Assembly (NCBI RefSeq): GCF_031426495.1
Contig: NZ_JANPLK010000044.1
Coordinates: forward strand, 1-64,000
DNA: 64,000 nt
DNA from: Gemmatimonas sp.
GTDB lineage: Bacteria; Gemmatimonadota; Gemmatimonadetes; Gemmatimonadales; Gemmatimonadaceae
Direction: 5' to 3'
Under the pieces are notes generated by a model that saw only the letters and a list, made by a program, of their open reading frames with translations, did no database searches and was not told where the DNA came from. The translations under genes were made by a program, and so were the position numbers. Below are positions 34,464-44,412 of this stretch, piece by piece (position 1 is the stretch's first letter; each line of letters opens with the position of its first letter).

Positions 34464-37400
34464 ATGTCCCGTCTGCCCTGGCGATTCGGCGCGCTGTGCG
34501 CTGCCGCGATCGCTACCACCACCCCGTTCGTCGCACAGGGACAAAGCGCCGCCCCTCGCGCCGGTGCACGAGCTCCTGAAAAGCCGCTGCCACTCGAAGT
34601 CGGCCGCACCTTCTCGCTCGATACGCGCGAAGGCACGTGGCTCTCGCTCGATGTGAGCCCCGACGGTGCCACGATCGCCTTCGACATGCTCGGCGACATC
34701 TACACGATGCCGTTCGCCGGTGGTGACGCCACACGCATCACCAGCGGGATGGCGTTCGATGCGCAGCCGCGTTTCAGCCCCGATGGCACGTCGATCGTGT
34801 TCATCTCCGATCGCGAAGGCGCCGACAACGTGCACGTGGTGGACCTCGCCACGAAGACGGTGAAGGCCATTACGCGCGGCAAGACGAACGTGTATCTGTC
34901 GGCCGAGTGGTCGCCCGATGGCAAGTACATCGTGGCCAGCAAGGGTGGATTCCGCGGTGGACTTCCTACGCTGTGGATGTATCACGCCGACGGTGGCAAC
35001 GGCATGTCGCTGTATACGGCACCGCCGAACGCCGCGCCGGGCACCGCCGTGCAGCAGGCTGGTGCCGCCTTCAGCGCCGACGGCAAGTCGATCTGGTACA
35101 CGCAGCGCACCGGTGCCTGGAACTACAACGCGCAGTTTCCGCAGTATCAGATTTATGTTTACAATCGCGACACCGGTGAGCGCGAAGCGCAGTCGTCACG
35201 CTACGGATCGGCGGTGCGCCCCACGCTCAGTCCCGACGGTAAGTGGCTCGTGTACGGCTCACGCTACGAAGACAAGACCGGGCTGCGGGTGCGCGAGCTC
35301 GCGACCGGCGAAGAGCGCTGGCTGGCGTATCCGACGCAGCGCGACGAGATGGAATCGCGCGCGCCACTGGACGCGCTCCCGGGCATGAGCTTCACGCCGG
35401 ACTCGAAGGAGCTGATCGCAAGCTACGCCAACAAGATCTGGCGCGTGGCGATCGACGGCAGCGGACAAGTGGAGATCCCGTTTCGCGTGCAGTCCACGGT
35501 CGAGGCCGGACCGGAACTCGCGTTCAAGTATCCGATCTCTGACAGCGCGCAGTTCACGGTGCGACAGATTCGCGACGCCGTGCCGAGTCCCGATGGAAAG
35601 CAGCTCGCCTTCATCGCGCTTGAGAAGCTGTACGTGATGGACTACCCGGCCGGCACGCCGCGTCGTGTGTCCACGTTGAACACGATCGAGTCGGAGCCCG
35701 CGTGGTCCCCCGACGGCAAGTCGCTGGCCTGGGTCACATGGTCCAACGACGGCGGACGTCTGTACAAGGCCGCCGTATCGCCGCGGGCCGCGGCCCCGGT
35801 GTTGCTGAGCAAAGTGGTGGGGACGCTGCGTCAGCCGGCCTGGTCGCCGAACGGCACGCGCATCGTGCTCACGCAAACCGCCGCGCAAGGTCGTCGTGAC
35901 CAGACCGGCGTGACCGCGCCCACCAACATCGTGTGGTATCCCGCGTCGCCCGCTGCGGTCGGTGGCAGTGAGCCCACGCTGATCGCGCGGGCGGCCGGAC
36001 GCAGCGTGCCGCACTTCTCGAAGGACACCTCGCGCATCTACCTGTCGTCCAACGCGAACGGACTCGTGTCGATTCGTTGGGATGGCAGCGACGAACAGCG
36101 GCACCTGCGCGTGACCGGACCCGCTGCCGGCGGCAACGTGGACGATCACGATGTGAACCCGTCGGAACTCATGTTGCAGCGCGACGCCGAGGAGCCGAAT
36201 ACTCCGGGACCGTCAGCGACGCTCACGCTGATGTCGCCCAGCGGCGACGTGGCGCTGGCGCAGATCAATCAGGATTTCTACACGGTGGTCGTGCCGCCGC
36301 GTGGCACGCAGCCGTCGGTGAGTGTGGCCGATCCGAACACCGCCGCCGTGCCGGTGAAGCGACTCACCGATATCGGTGGGCAGTTCCCGGCGTGGAGCAG
36401 CAACGGGAAGCGCGTGCACTGGTCGATCGGCAACGCGCACGTGGTGTACGATCTCGACTCGGCGGCGGTGCGTGACGCCGCGATCGCCGCGTCGCGCCGT
36501 GATTCCACTGTGGCCGATAGCCTCCGTCCGCGTCTGTATGCGCCCGCCGAGAAGCGTGTGCTGGTGCAGGCCACGCGCGACATCCCTCGGGGGACCGTGG
36601 TGCTGCGCAACGCGCGCATGATCACCATGAAGGGTGACGAAATCATCGCCCGTGGTGACCTCGTCATCACGAACAATCGCATCACGGCCGTCGGGGCCAC
36701 CGGCAGCGTGACCGTGCCCGCCGGTGCGACCGAAATGGACCTCGCCGGCGCGACCGTGATCCCCGGCTTCGTCGACACACACGCGCATTTGCGGGCCGAA
36801 CGCGGCACCATTCACGAGTCGCAGCCGTGGGCGTATCTGGCGAATCTCGCGTACGGCGTGACCACCACGCGCGATCCGCAAACCGCCACGACCGATGTGC
36901 TGACCTATCAGGACATGGTCGACGCCGGACAGGCAATCGGACCGCGCATCTACTCCACGGGCCCCGGCATCTTCGATCGCGATCTCATCCGCGATCAGGA
37001 GCATGCGCGCAGCATTCTCAAGCGTTACAGCAGCTACTACGACACCAAGACGATCAAGATGTACGTGGCTGGTGTGCGTCAGACGCGGCAGTGGATCATC
37101 AAGGCGGCGCGCGAGCAGCAGCTTATGCCGACGACCGAAGGCTCACTCGACGTGAAGCTCAATCTGAGCGAGACGATCGACGGCTATCCCGGCCTCGAAC
37201 ACTCGATGGGCATCGTACCGCTCGGGGGCGACGTCACGAAGTTCATGGCGTGGTCGAATCGCACGTATACCCCCACGCTGCTGGTGAACTACGGTGGACC
37301 GTGGGGCGAGAACTACTTTTACACGAAGGAGAATCCGTACGGCGACCCGAAGCTTCAGCGCTTCACCGCGTACGAGGAGCTGGCGCTCAAGACGCGTCGT

Positions 37401-37874
37401 CGCATGGCGTCGATGCCCGGCGGCGGTACGGCCGGCGGCTGGTTCCGCGATGAGGAGTACATCTTCCCGCAGCTTGCCACCGAAGCCACGAAGATTCTCC
37501 GCGCTGGTGGACGACTCGGCATCGGCAGTCACGGGCAGCTGCAGGGCCTCGGCTACCACTGGGAGCTGTGGGCCATGGCGTCGGGCGGGATGACGCCGAT
37601 GGAAGCGCTGCGCACCGCCACGGCGATGGGCGCGCAGGCGATCGGATTGCAGGGCGATGTGGGCTCGATCGAAGTCGGCAAGCTCGCCGACCTCGTGGTG
37701 CTCGACGCCGATCCGTTGGCCGACCTGCGGAATACCGGCAAGATCAAGTTCGTCATGAAGAACGGCCGGATGTACGACGGCAATACGCTGGCCGAGACGT
37801 ATCCGACCAAGCGCGAGGGGCCGGTGGTCCCCAACCGTCCGATCGCGCCGGCCACGAAGGCGGGTTCGAAGTAG
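34464..37874 (+). CDS. Exported TolB-like propeller fused to amidohydrolase
   Basis: The 1136-residue product has a signal peptide to about AQGQ (27). Residues 45-700 hold repeated SPDG/FSPDG blades of a TolB-like propeller. From about 710 the amidohydrolase domain follows, with FVDTHAH (His773 and His775) as the metal pair and a C-terminal NTGKIKFVMKNGRMYDG barrel-return segment. A GGAGG site just upstream supports the start. These fusions act on peptides or cyclic amides in the periplasm; the precise substrate is unknown. Confidence 0.88.
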   Translation: MSRLPWRFGALCAAAIATTTPFVAQGQSAAPRAGARAPEKPLPLEVGRTFSLDTREGTWLSLDVSPDGATIAFDMLGDIYTMPFAGGDATRITSGMAFDAQPRFSPDGTSIVFISDREGADNVHVVDLATKTVKAITRGKTNVYLSAEWSPDGKYIVASKGGFRGGLPTLWMYHADGGNGMSLYTAPPNAAPGTAVQQAGAAFSADGKSIWYTQRTGAWNYNAQFPQYQIYVYNRDTGEREAQSSRYGSAVRPTLSPDGKWLVYGSRYEDKTGLRVRELATGEERWLAYPTQRDEMESRAPLDALPGMSFTPDSKELIASYANKIWRVAIDGSGQVEIPFRVQSTVEAGPELAFKYPISDSAQFTVRQIRDAVPSPDGKQLAFIALEKLYVMDYPAGTPRRVSTLNTIESEPAWSPDGKSLAWVTWSNDGGRLYKAAVSPRAAAPVLLSKVVGTLRQPAWSPNGTRIVLTQTAAQGRRDQTGVTAPTNIVWYPASPAAVGGSEPTLIARAAGRSVPHFSKDTSRIYLSSNANGLVSIRWDGSDEQRHLRVTGPAAGGNVDDHDVNPSELMLQRDAEEPNTPGPSATLTLMSPSGDVALAQINQDFYTVVVPPRGTQPSVSVADPNTAAVPVKRLTDIGGQFPAWSSNGKRVHWSIGNAHVVYDLDSAAVRDAAIAASRRDSTVADSLRPRLYAPAEKRVLVQATRDIPRGTVVLRNARMITMKGDEIIARGDLVITNNRITAVGATGSVTVPAGATEMDLAGATVIPGFVDTHAHLRAERGTIHESQPWAYLANLAYGVTTTRDPQTATTDVLTYQDMVDAGQAIGPRIYSTGPGIFDRDLIRDQEHARSILKRYSSYYDTKTIKMYVAGVRQTRQWIIKAAREQQLMPTTEGSLDVKLNLSETIDGYPGLEHSMGIVPLGGDVTKFMAWSNRTYTPTLLVNYGGPWGENYFYTKENPYGDPKLQRFTAYEELALKTRRRMASMPGGGTAGGWFRDEEYIFPQLATEATKILRAGGRLGIGSHGQLQGLGYHWELWAMASGGMTPMEALRTATAMGAQAIGLQGDVGSIEVGKLADLVVLDADPLADLRNTGKIKFVMKNGRMYDGNTLAETYPTKREGPVVPNRPIAPATKAGSK

Positions 37875-37925
37875 TCGCGAAGTAGTCGCCGCGGGTCCGA
37901 ACGACATTGTCAGACCCTGAGACTA

Positions 37926-37961
37926 TCCTGGAGTCATGCACCTTTCCGCATGACTCCAGGA
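37926..37961. promoter_or_regulatory. Perfect 14-bp inverted repeat upstream of recC
   Basis: TCCTGGAGTCATGC (37926-37939) and its exact reverse complement (37948-37961) flank an 8-base loop. There is no T-run, so it is not a standard terminator. It ends 35 bases before the recC start and may be an operator or RNA hairpin. Confidence 0.65.
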
Positions 37962-37983
37962 CGTCGACGGGCTCTTCACACGT

Positions 37984-37989
37984 TAGAAT
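37984..37989 (+). promoter_or_regulatory. Candidate -10 for leaderless recC
   Basis: TAGAAT lies seven bases before the recC ATG with no Shine-Dalgarno between. A transcript would start at or beside the start codon. Confidence 0.35.
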
Positions 37990-37996
37990 CCCAATC

Positions 37997-40900
37997 ATGA
38001 ATGTGTATATCGCCCCGCGACTGGGCGTGCTGCGCGATCACTTGATCGCGCGACTGCAGGCGGCTCCATTGCCGCCGCGCGACACCGAGATCATCGTCGT
38101 GCAGAGCCAAGGCATGCGCCAATGGCTCACCTTGGCGCTGGCCGACGCGCTGGGCTGCGCCGGATCGGTGGAGCTCCCGTTCCCCGCGAGGTTTGTGCAC
38201 TCGCTGGCCGAGTCGCTGGGGATGTCGGGGCAAGCCGGCGAAGGGTTCTCGCGAGAGGCGATGACGTGGCGCGTGGATGCGTTGCTGCGCGACATCGACC
38301 TGCGCGATCCACGCTACGTCGCGCTGTCACGATATCTGAGCGACGGCGATGACCGCATGCGCTTCGGACTCGCCGCGCGCGTGGCCTCGCGCTTCGACGA
38401 CTATCAGCTGTTCCGGCACGATCTGCTCGAGGCGTGGGAGCGCGGCGAGCATCGGCTCGATTCGCCGCATGAGATCTGGCAGGCGGCGCTGTGGCGCGAA
38501 CTCTGCCGCGAGGGCGCGGAGCATGGTGCGCACCGGCTCACGCAACTGCTGTCGCTGATCAATGGCGCGGAGCCGGGATCACTGTCGCTGCCATCGCGTG
38601 TGTCGGTGTTCGGCATCAGCTCGCTGCCCCCTCGCGTGATCGAGCTGCTGACGGCGGTCGCGCGTCACACAGAGGTCGCGGTGTATGCAGCGCTGCTGCC
38701 CGATCACGCCGCCACGCCCACCGCGCTTCCGCCGATGGCGCATCCGCTCTCCGCGGCCTTCGGTGCGCAGGGACAGGCGTTGCAACGACGGCTGGTGTCG
38801 CAGGGCGCGACGATCACCCCGCTGCATGACGCGTCGGCCAGCGCTCCCGAATCGTTGCTTGCGCGGATGCAGCGCGAGCTGACCACCGGTAGCGATGGGG
38901 CGGCTCCGCTGGAGCTCGACGCAGCCGACGCGTCGCTCCGCGTGCACGCGGCACACGGCAAGCTGCGCGAGCTCGAGATCATCCGCGATCAGATCGGTGA
39001 TGCGTTCATGGCCGACCGCTCGCTCAAGCCGCACGATGTGTTGCTCCTCGTGCCCGACATCAGCGAATGGGCGCCGCTCGTGCAGTCGGTATTCAGTGCG
39101 AACGACGGATCGGTGCACGTGCCCTTCTCCGTGGCCGATCGACGCCGTCGCGACGAATCGGTGGCGACCGCGGTGCTGCGGCTGCTGTCGCTCGAGGGCG
39201 GACGCCTCACGCATTCCGAAGTGTTCGGCGTGCTGGAGCAGCCCGCGATCTACACCGCGGCAGGCCTCGACGACGGCCAGGTGGAGTATCTCGTGCGCAC
39301 GACGCGTGATGCCAATGTGCGCTGGGGCTACGACGACGAGGCCCTCGAGCGCCTCGCATTGCCGGCGGCCGACATGCCCACGTGGCGAACGGGCCTCGAC
39401 CGGTTGTTGCTCGGGCAGATGGCGGGTGCCGTGCCGGAGCTGGTGCTGGGCGCGCTCCCGCAAGCTGGTGATACCGTTGGTGACCCTGCGGCCGTGGCCG
39501 CGCTGTCGCAGTGGATCGATGCGCTTGCCGTCACGCTGCAGTCATGGCGGCAAACGCGGACGATCGCCGAGTGGACGACCGAACTCTCCGTGTTCGTCGG
39601 CGACATCGTGCAGCCGACGAGCGCGGAGGAGCGCGAGGGCCTCAATACCGTCCGTGCCGTCATTCAGACACTCGCCGCGACCGCTGAACTTGCAGCGTAC
39701 GACGCATTGGTGCCGTTCAGCGTCGTGCGCGACTGGTTGGAGCAGGAGCTTTCCGACGACAGTTTCGGCTCGGGTTTTCTCAGCGGTCGACTCACGGTCG
39801 CGGCGCTCAAGCCGATGCGCAGTGTGCCGTTCAAGGTGATTGCGGTGGCCGGGCTCGATGATGCGGCGTTCCCGCGACGCGATCGTCGGCCGGCATTCGA
39901 TCTGTTGTCGTGCGAGTCGCGCGAGGGCGATCGCAATTTGCGAGATGATGATCGTCAGCTCTTTCTCGATTTGCTGCTGGCCGCCGAGTCGCGCGTGGTG
40001 CTTACGTACAGCGGGAACGATCCTCGCGATAACGCCGTGCGGGCGCCGTCCATTGTGATCGACGAATTGCTCGACCATCTCGACCGTCGCACCAATGGGA
40101 GCGCGCGGGCCACATTGGTGCTGCGGCACCCGCTGCAAGCGTTCAGTGATCGCTACGTCAGCGCCGTCGACCCGCGGCTGTTCACCTTCTCGCCGCTGGC
40201 TGGCAGAACGTCGGCCGGCACCGCGGTGCCGGGGCTGCCCTTCTTCGTGGACACGGTCCCCGATCTGGTGAACGACGAGCTGGCCGAGATCGCGTTGCGC
40301 AATCTCACCAGCTTCTGGAGTAATCCGTCGCAGTGGTTCTGCGAGCAGGTGCTGCGCTTGCGTCTTCCCAACGCCGGTGCCATCGACGCGGCGGATAGCG
40401 AACTGCATTGGCTGAGTTCGATGAAGCAGGGCGGCGTGCGCGCCGACATCTTGCGCGCGGTCATCGCCGGTCGAACGGATACGTCCGCGCTGCCGCGGGC
40501 GATGGTGGCGGTCGGTACGCTGCCACCGGGCCAGCTCGGTACCTCGTGGTTTGCCCGACTGGAGGGTGAGGCGAGACCGGTGCTTGACGCGTTGCCGACA
40601 GGTGTACGTGGCAGCGCCGCGCTGACCGTGATCGGCACCGACTGGCGCATCACCGGCGCCGTGGATGGTGTCATCGACAGCACCAGATACGTCGTGCGCA
40701 CCGGCAGCTTCTCGGCGAAGCATCGCATCACGGCGTGGGTCGAGCATGTCGTCATGTGCGCGGCCAAGCAGCAGGGCGCCGATGTACCGGGAACGACGGT
40801 GTTGATCTACCCGGACAGCAAGAAGGAGAAGGCGGTCATCGAATCGCTCGAGGTCGTTCCCCACGCCGCGGAGATTCTCGACGACTGGATCGGGGCGATG

Positions 40901-41227
40901 CACGCCGCACGTCGCGCCCCGCTGCCGTTCTTTCCGATCGCCGCGGAAGCGTATCGCGCGGCGGTGGCGCACAACGCGAAGCATGCGGCGAATCCGCAGT
41001 CTCGCGCCAAGGTACAGACGCCGCTGAAGAAGGCCGAGGTTGCGTTCGCAGGAAGTAATTTCGGCGCCGCGGGCGACGAGGCCGACCCGTATCTGCAGCT
41101 GTGTTTCCGCGATGCGCTGTCGTTCGACGACAATATCGAAGAGTTCGTGCGGCTCACGCGGATGCTCTTCGAGCCGTCCCTGTCCGCGGTTTGGGAAGAG
41201 GCCGTCGCGGCGGGAGACGCGTCGTGA
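37997..41227 (+). CDS. recC: Exodeoxyribonuclease V subunit RecC
   Basis: The 1076-residue product is the Chi-recognising, helicase-like subunit of RecBCD. The start MNVYIAPRLGVLRDHL and the following IVVQSQGMRQWLTL and LPFPARFVHSLAE match RecC N-termini. It is near family length. The gene is first in a recC-recB-recD-rmuC operon and overlaps recB by four bases. Its ATG lacks a ribosome binding site. It is involved in double-strand break repair in the cytoplasm. Confidence 0.92.
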   Translation: MNVYIAPRLGVLRDHLIARLQAAPLPPRDTEIIVVQSQGMRQWLTLALADALGCAGSVELPFPARFVHSLAESLGMSGQAGEGFSREAMTWRVDALLRDIDLRDPRYVALSRYLSDGDDRMRFGLAARVASRFDDYQLFRHDLLEAWERGEHRLDSPHEIWQAALWRELCREGAEHGAHRLTQLLSLINGAEPGSLSLPSRVSVFGISSLPPRVIELLTAVARHTEVAVYAALLPDHAATPTALPPMAHPLSAAFGAQGQALQRRLVSQGATITPLHDASASAPESLLARMQRELTTGSDGAAPLELDAADASLRVHAAHGKLRELEIIRDQIGDAFMADRSLKPHDVLLLVPDISEWAPLVQSVFSANDGSVHVPFSVADRRRRDESVATAVLRLLSLEGGRLTHSEVFGVLEQPAIYTAAGLDDGQVEYLVRTTRDANVRWGYDDEALERLALPAADMPTWRTGLDRLLLGQMAGAVPELVLGALPQAGDTVGDPAAVAALSQWIDALAVTLQSWRQTRTIAEWTTELSVFVGDIVQPTSAEEREGLNTVRAVIQTLAATAELAAYDALVPFSVVRDWLEQELSDDSFGSGFLSGRLTVAALKPMRSVPFKVIAVAGLDDAAFPRRDRRPAFDLLSCESREGDRNLRDDDRQLFLDLLLAAESRVVLTYSGNDPRDNAVRAPSIVIDELLDHLDRRTNGSARATLVLRHPLQAFSDRYVSAVDPRLFTFSPLAGRTSAGTAVPGLPFFVDTVPDLVNDELAEIALRNLTSFWSNPSQWFCEQVLRLRLPNAGAIDAADSELHWLSSMKQGGVRADILRAVIAGRTDTSALPRAMVAVGTLPPGQLGTSWFARLEGEARPVLDALPTGVRGSAALTVIGTDWRITGAVDGVIDSTRYVVRTGSFSAKHRITAWVEHVVMCAAKQQGADVPGTTVLIYPDSKKEKAVIESLEVVPHAAEILDDWIGAMHAARRAPLPFFPIAAEAYRAAVAHNAKHAANPQSRAKVQTPLKKAEVAFAGSNFGAAGDEADPYLQLCFRDALSFDDNIEEFVRLTRMLFEPSLSAVWEEAVAAGDAS

Positions 41228-44200
41228 CGTCGCTCATGCAACCCTTCCATGCGCTCCGCGTCGCCCTCGATCCGGGTATCACGCTGGTCGAGGCCAGTGC
41301 AGGCACGGGAAAGACGTTTGCCATCACGCGATTGGTGCTGCGCCTCCTGCTCGAGCGAAAGGTCGACCATCTGGGCGAGATCCTCCTGGTCACCTTCACC
41401 GAGAAGGCCACGCAGGAGCTGATCGGACGTATCCGTGCCGTGCTGCGCGACGCCGATCGCGTCTGGTCAGACACGCCGCCAGCGCGCGATGCCGGTAACG
41501 ACGACTTGTTCGTATTGCGCGACCTGCATGGTGAGGCCGGTGGCCCGATCGTGCGCTCGGCCCTCGCCGCCCTCGACGACCTTGGCGTCTCCACGATTCA
41601 CGGCTTCTGCCACCGGGTGCTGACCGAGAGCGCGCTCGAGAGCCGCGTGCATTTCGGCGGCACCTTTCTGGAAGACGACACGGAGATCCTGCAGCGGCTC
41701 ACGCAGGACTGGATTCGACGTCGGGTGCTGCATGACGAAGCCTCGGCGGCCCTCATCGCCGACAGTGGCGAAGATCCGCAGGGCTGGATCAGGAATCTGG
41801 TGCGGCCCTACATGCGGCACCCCCGCACCTCGATCGATGCGGCTCCCGATGCGGCGCCGCAACTGCTGCGCGACTTCGTACTCTCGGTGTCGAAGGCCTT
41901 TGAACTGGAGAAGCATTCGCGCCACCTCATGGGTTTCGACGACCTGCTGCGTCGGCTGCACGACATTCTCGTGTCGGAAGGACCGCACGGAGTGCTGGCC
42001 TCGCGAATCCGTGAGCGCTTTCGGGTAGCGCTCATTGATGAGTTTCAGGATACCGACCCGACGCAGTTCCCCATCTTCTCGACGGCATTTGCTGGTTGTC
42101 CGCTGTTCCTGATCGGCGACCCGAAGCAGTCGATCTTCGCCTTCCGCAACGCCGATGTGCGCGCCTATCTCAAGGCCGCCGCGAACATTGCGCAGCGCTA
42201 CACCCTGCTCACGAACTTCCGCAGCACCGATGCGATGGTGCGCGCCGTGACGCAGCTGTTCGGCAACAATCGCGAACCGTTCGCCTGCAGTCCTGATCTC
42301 ATCGGCGTGCCACAGGTCACGGCGGCGAATCAGGTGCGCGTGCCCGATGCCCTGTTGCACGATGACAAGTGTGCGCTCGAGTGGATGTGGGTAGGCGAGG
42401 CGTACAACACTTCGAAGAACGGCATCTCCAAGGAACGCGGCACGTCGATCGCCATTCGCGGCGTGACCGTGGAAATTCGCCGGCTCACCACTGCCGGTGT
42501 CGGCGCCGGTGCGATGGCCGTACTCGTGCGCACCAACGCGGAAGCGCAGGAGGTCAAAGCGTCGCTCGATGCGGCCGGCATTCCTTCGGTGGTGGGCGCC
42601 AACCAGGATGTGCTGGCCAGCGAAGAAGCCCACGAACTGGTGTGTCTGGCCGAAGCGATCGCCTCGCCTCGTGACGGCGTAGCGGTTCGGGCGGCTATGG
42701 CGACGCGTCTCTGGGGCTGCGATGCGAACGCCGTGGCCGACACGCTGCGCAACGATGGCACTGGCTCGTGGAATGGCATTCTCGATCAGCTGGTTCGCGC
42801 CCGAACCATGTGGCTGCGGCACGGCGGTGCCACCGCGCTGGCCTGGCTGCTGAACGAGTGCGGGGCAACTGCACGGCTATTGTCGATCCAGGGCGGCGAG
42901 CGACGTGTCACGAACCTGCGCCACGTACTCGAGATACTTCAGGAGGCGGATGCGCTCTCCCCGCTCATGCCCGACGCCGTGCTGGGGTGGGTATCGAACG
43001 AGCGGGCGTCGGGGATCACCCCCGAGCGCCGGGAAATGCGTCTGGAAAGTGACGTCGACGCCGTGCAGATCCTTACCATCCACAAAGCGAAGGGACTGCA
43101 GTGGCCGGTGGTGTTCTGCCCCACGCTGTGGAACAGTCGGTCGTTCGCGCAGAAGGCGATGGGCGTGCCGTACTCGCTCACGCCACTCGACGACGGGATG
43201 GTGCTCGATATCGGTTCCGCGATGCAGGCGCAGCGCAGCGAACAGAAAGAGCTCGAACAGCTTGGCGAAGATCTGCGACTCGCCTACGTGGCGCTGACCC
43301 GGGCCGAGTCACGCTGTTACGTGACCTGGGGCAACTTCTCCGACGCGGCGACCTCGTCGATCGGCTGGCTGGTGCAGGGCGGAGGCGAGACGATAGACCG
43401 AGACGCCATCGACGCCCTGGTGGCGGCGAATACGGATACGATGGCGATGGCCGACGTGGTCCTCGAGATGCCGACTACGCCAGTGTCATCCACACGCGCC
43501 ACGGCCGCGGTGCGCGCGCCATTGCAGTTCAAGACGGCTGCGGGGCAGCTGGCTATCTGGCGCAGCAGCAGCTTCACGATGCTTACGCGCAATGTGGCAC
43601 ACGTGGATAGCCGCGACGTCGACGATGTGCTGTTACCCGACGAGGTGCGTCGCACCGCTGTGCAGGTGTCCGGCTTTCGAGGCGTGCCGGCCGGCGCCGA
43701 TATCGGCAACGTGCTGCATGGCCTGTTCGAGCACACCGACTTCACGAATCCCGACGCGACCACCGACGCCGACGTGCAAGACGCGCTGCGCGCCTACGGA
43801 GTGGCGATCCCGCGCGATGGCCGGTGGACGCCTGCCCACATTCGCGAGATGATGGCGATGGTGTGTCGCGCCGCGATGCCCGGTATGGACTTCGCACTCA
43901 CGTCCGTACCGCACGAGGCCACCCTGCGAGAATGGCGCTTCTCCATGCCGGTGCGCGATTTTTCGATCGGGGCTGTCGCCGACGCACTGGCCGAACATGG
44001 CTCCGACCACGCGCGCGAGTATGCGCCAATGTTGCGACGACTGCGCGACGATCAGTTCCGCGGCTATCTCACCGGCTCCATCGACCTTGCCTTCGAGCAC
44101 GATGGGCGGTGGCATATTCTCGACTGGAAGTCGAACTGGTTGGGGGCGAATGACGCCGACTATGCCGCCGACGCGCTGGGCCACGCGATGTACGCTTCGC

Positions 44201-44412
44201 ATTACACGCTGCAGTATCACGTGTACCTGGTGGCACTGCACCGTCACCTCACGGCGCGGCAGCCGGGGTATGACGCGCGCCACCATTGGGGGCCCGTGAC
44301 GTATGCGTTCCTGCGTGGGATTGCTCCCGCCGGACCGAACGGCTGGTTCACTGATGCGCCGACGCCCGAGCTGCTGTACGCGCTCGACCGCGCCTTTGGA
44401 GGCACGCCATGA
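41224..44412 (+). CDS. recB: Exodeoxyribonuclease V subunit RecB
   Basis: The 1062-residue product is the helicase/nuclease subunit of RecBCD. Walker A is EASAGTGKT (about 23-31), followed by UvrD-like motifs (LIDEFQDTDPTQ, GDPKQSIFAFR, LTIHKAKGLQWPVVF). The C-terminal nuclease shows GSIDLAF and LDWKSNWLG, equivalent to the Asp/Asp/Lys active site of E. coli RecB. The GTG start overlaps the recC stop (GTGA); an in-frame ATG four codons later is possible. Confidence 0.94.
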   Translation: MTSLMQPFHALRVALDPGITLVEASAGTGKTFAITRLVLRLLLERKVDHLGEILLVTFTEKATQELIGRIRAVLRDADRVWSDTPPARDAGNDDLFVLRDLHGEAGGPIVRSALAALDDLGVSTIHGFCHRVLTESALESRVHFGGTFLEDDTEILQRLTQDWIRRRVLHDEASAALIADSGEDPQGWIRNLVRPYMRHPRTSIDAAPDAAPQLLRDFVLSVSKAFELEKHSRHLMGFDDLLRRLHDILVSEGPHGVLASRIRERFRVALIDEFQDTDPTQFPIFSTAFAGCPLFLIGDPKQSIFAFRNADVRAYLKAAANIAQRYTLLTNFRSTDAMVRAVTQLFGNNREPFACSPDLIGVPQVTAANQVRVPDALLHDDKCALEWMWVGEAYNTSKNGISKERGTSIAIRGVTVEIRRLTTAGVGAGAMAVLVRTNAEAQEVKASLDAAGIPSVVGANQDVLASEEAHELVCLAEAIASPRDGVAVRAAMATRLWGCDANAVADTLRNDGTGSWNGILDQLVRARTMWLRHGGATALAWLLNECGATARLLSIQGGERRVTNLRHVLEILQEADALSPLMPDAVLGWVSNERASGITPERREMRLESDVDAVQILTIHKAKGLQWPVVFCPTLWNSRSFAQKAMGVPYSLTPLDDGMVLDIGSAMQAQRSEQKELEQLGEDLRLAYVALTRAESRCYVTWGNFSDAATSSIGWLVQGGGETIDRDAIDALVAANTDTMAMADVVLEMPTTPVSSTRATAAVRAPLQFKTAAGQLAIWRSSSFTMLTRNVAHVDSRDVDDVLLPDEVRRTAVQVSGFRGVPAGADIGNVLHGLFEHTDFTNPDATTDADVQDALRAYGVAIPRDGRWTPAHIREMMAMVCRAAMPGMDFALTSVPHEATLREWRFSMPVRDFSIGAVADALAEHGSDHAREYAPMLRRLRDDQFRGYLTGSIDLAFEHDGRWHILDWKSNWLGANDADYAADALGHAMYASHYTLQYHVYLVALHRHLTARQPGYDARHHWGPVTYAFLRGIAPAGPNGWFTDAPTPELLYALDRAFGGTP

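Noticed and set aside
37867..37888. Direct repeat CGAAGTAGTCG at the end of the propeller-amidohydrolase gene
   Set aside because: Only two copies, duplicating the stop region; most likely slippage with no function.
41101..41223. N-terminal extension of recB
   Set aside because: It overlaps recC in another frame; the GTG that overlaps the recC stop gives a normal RecB N-terminus.
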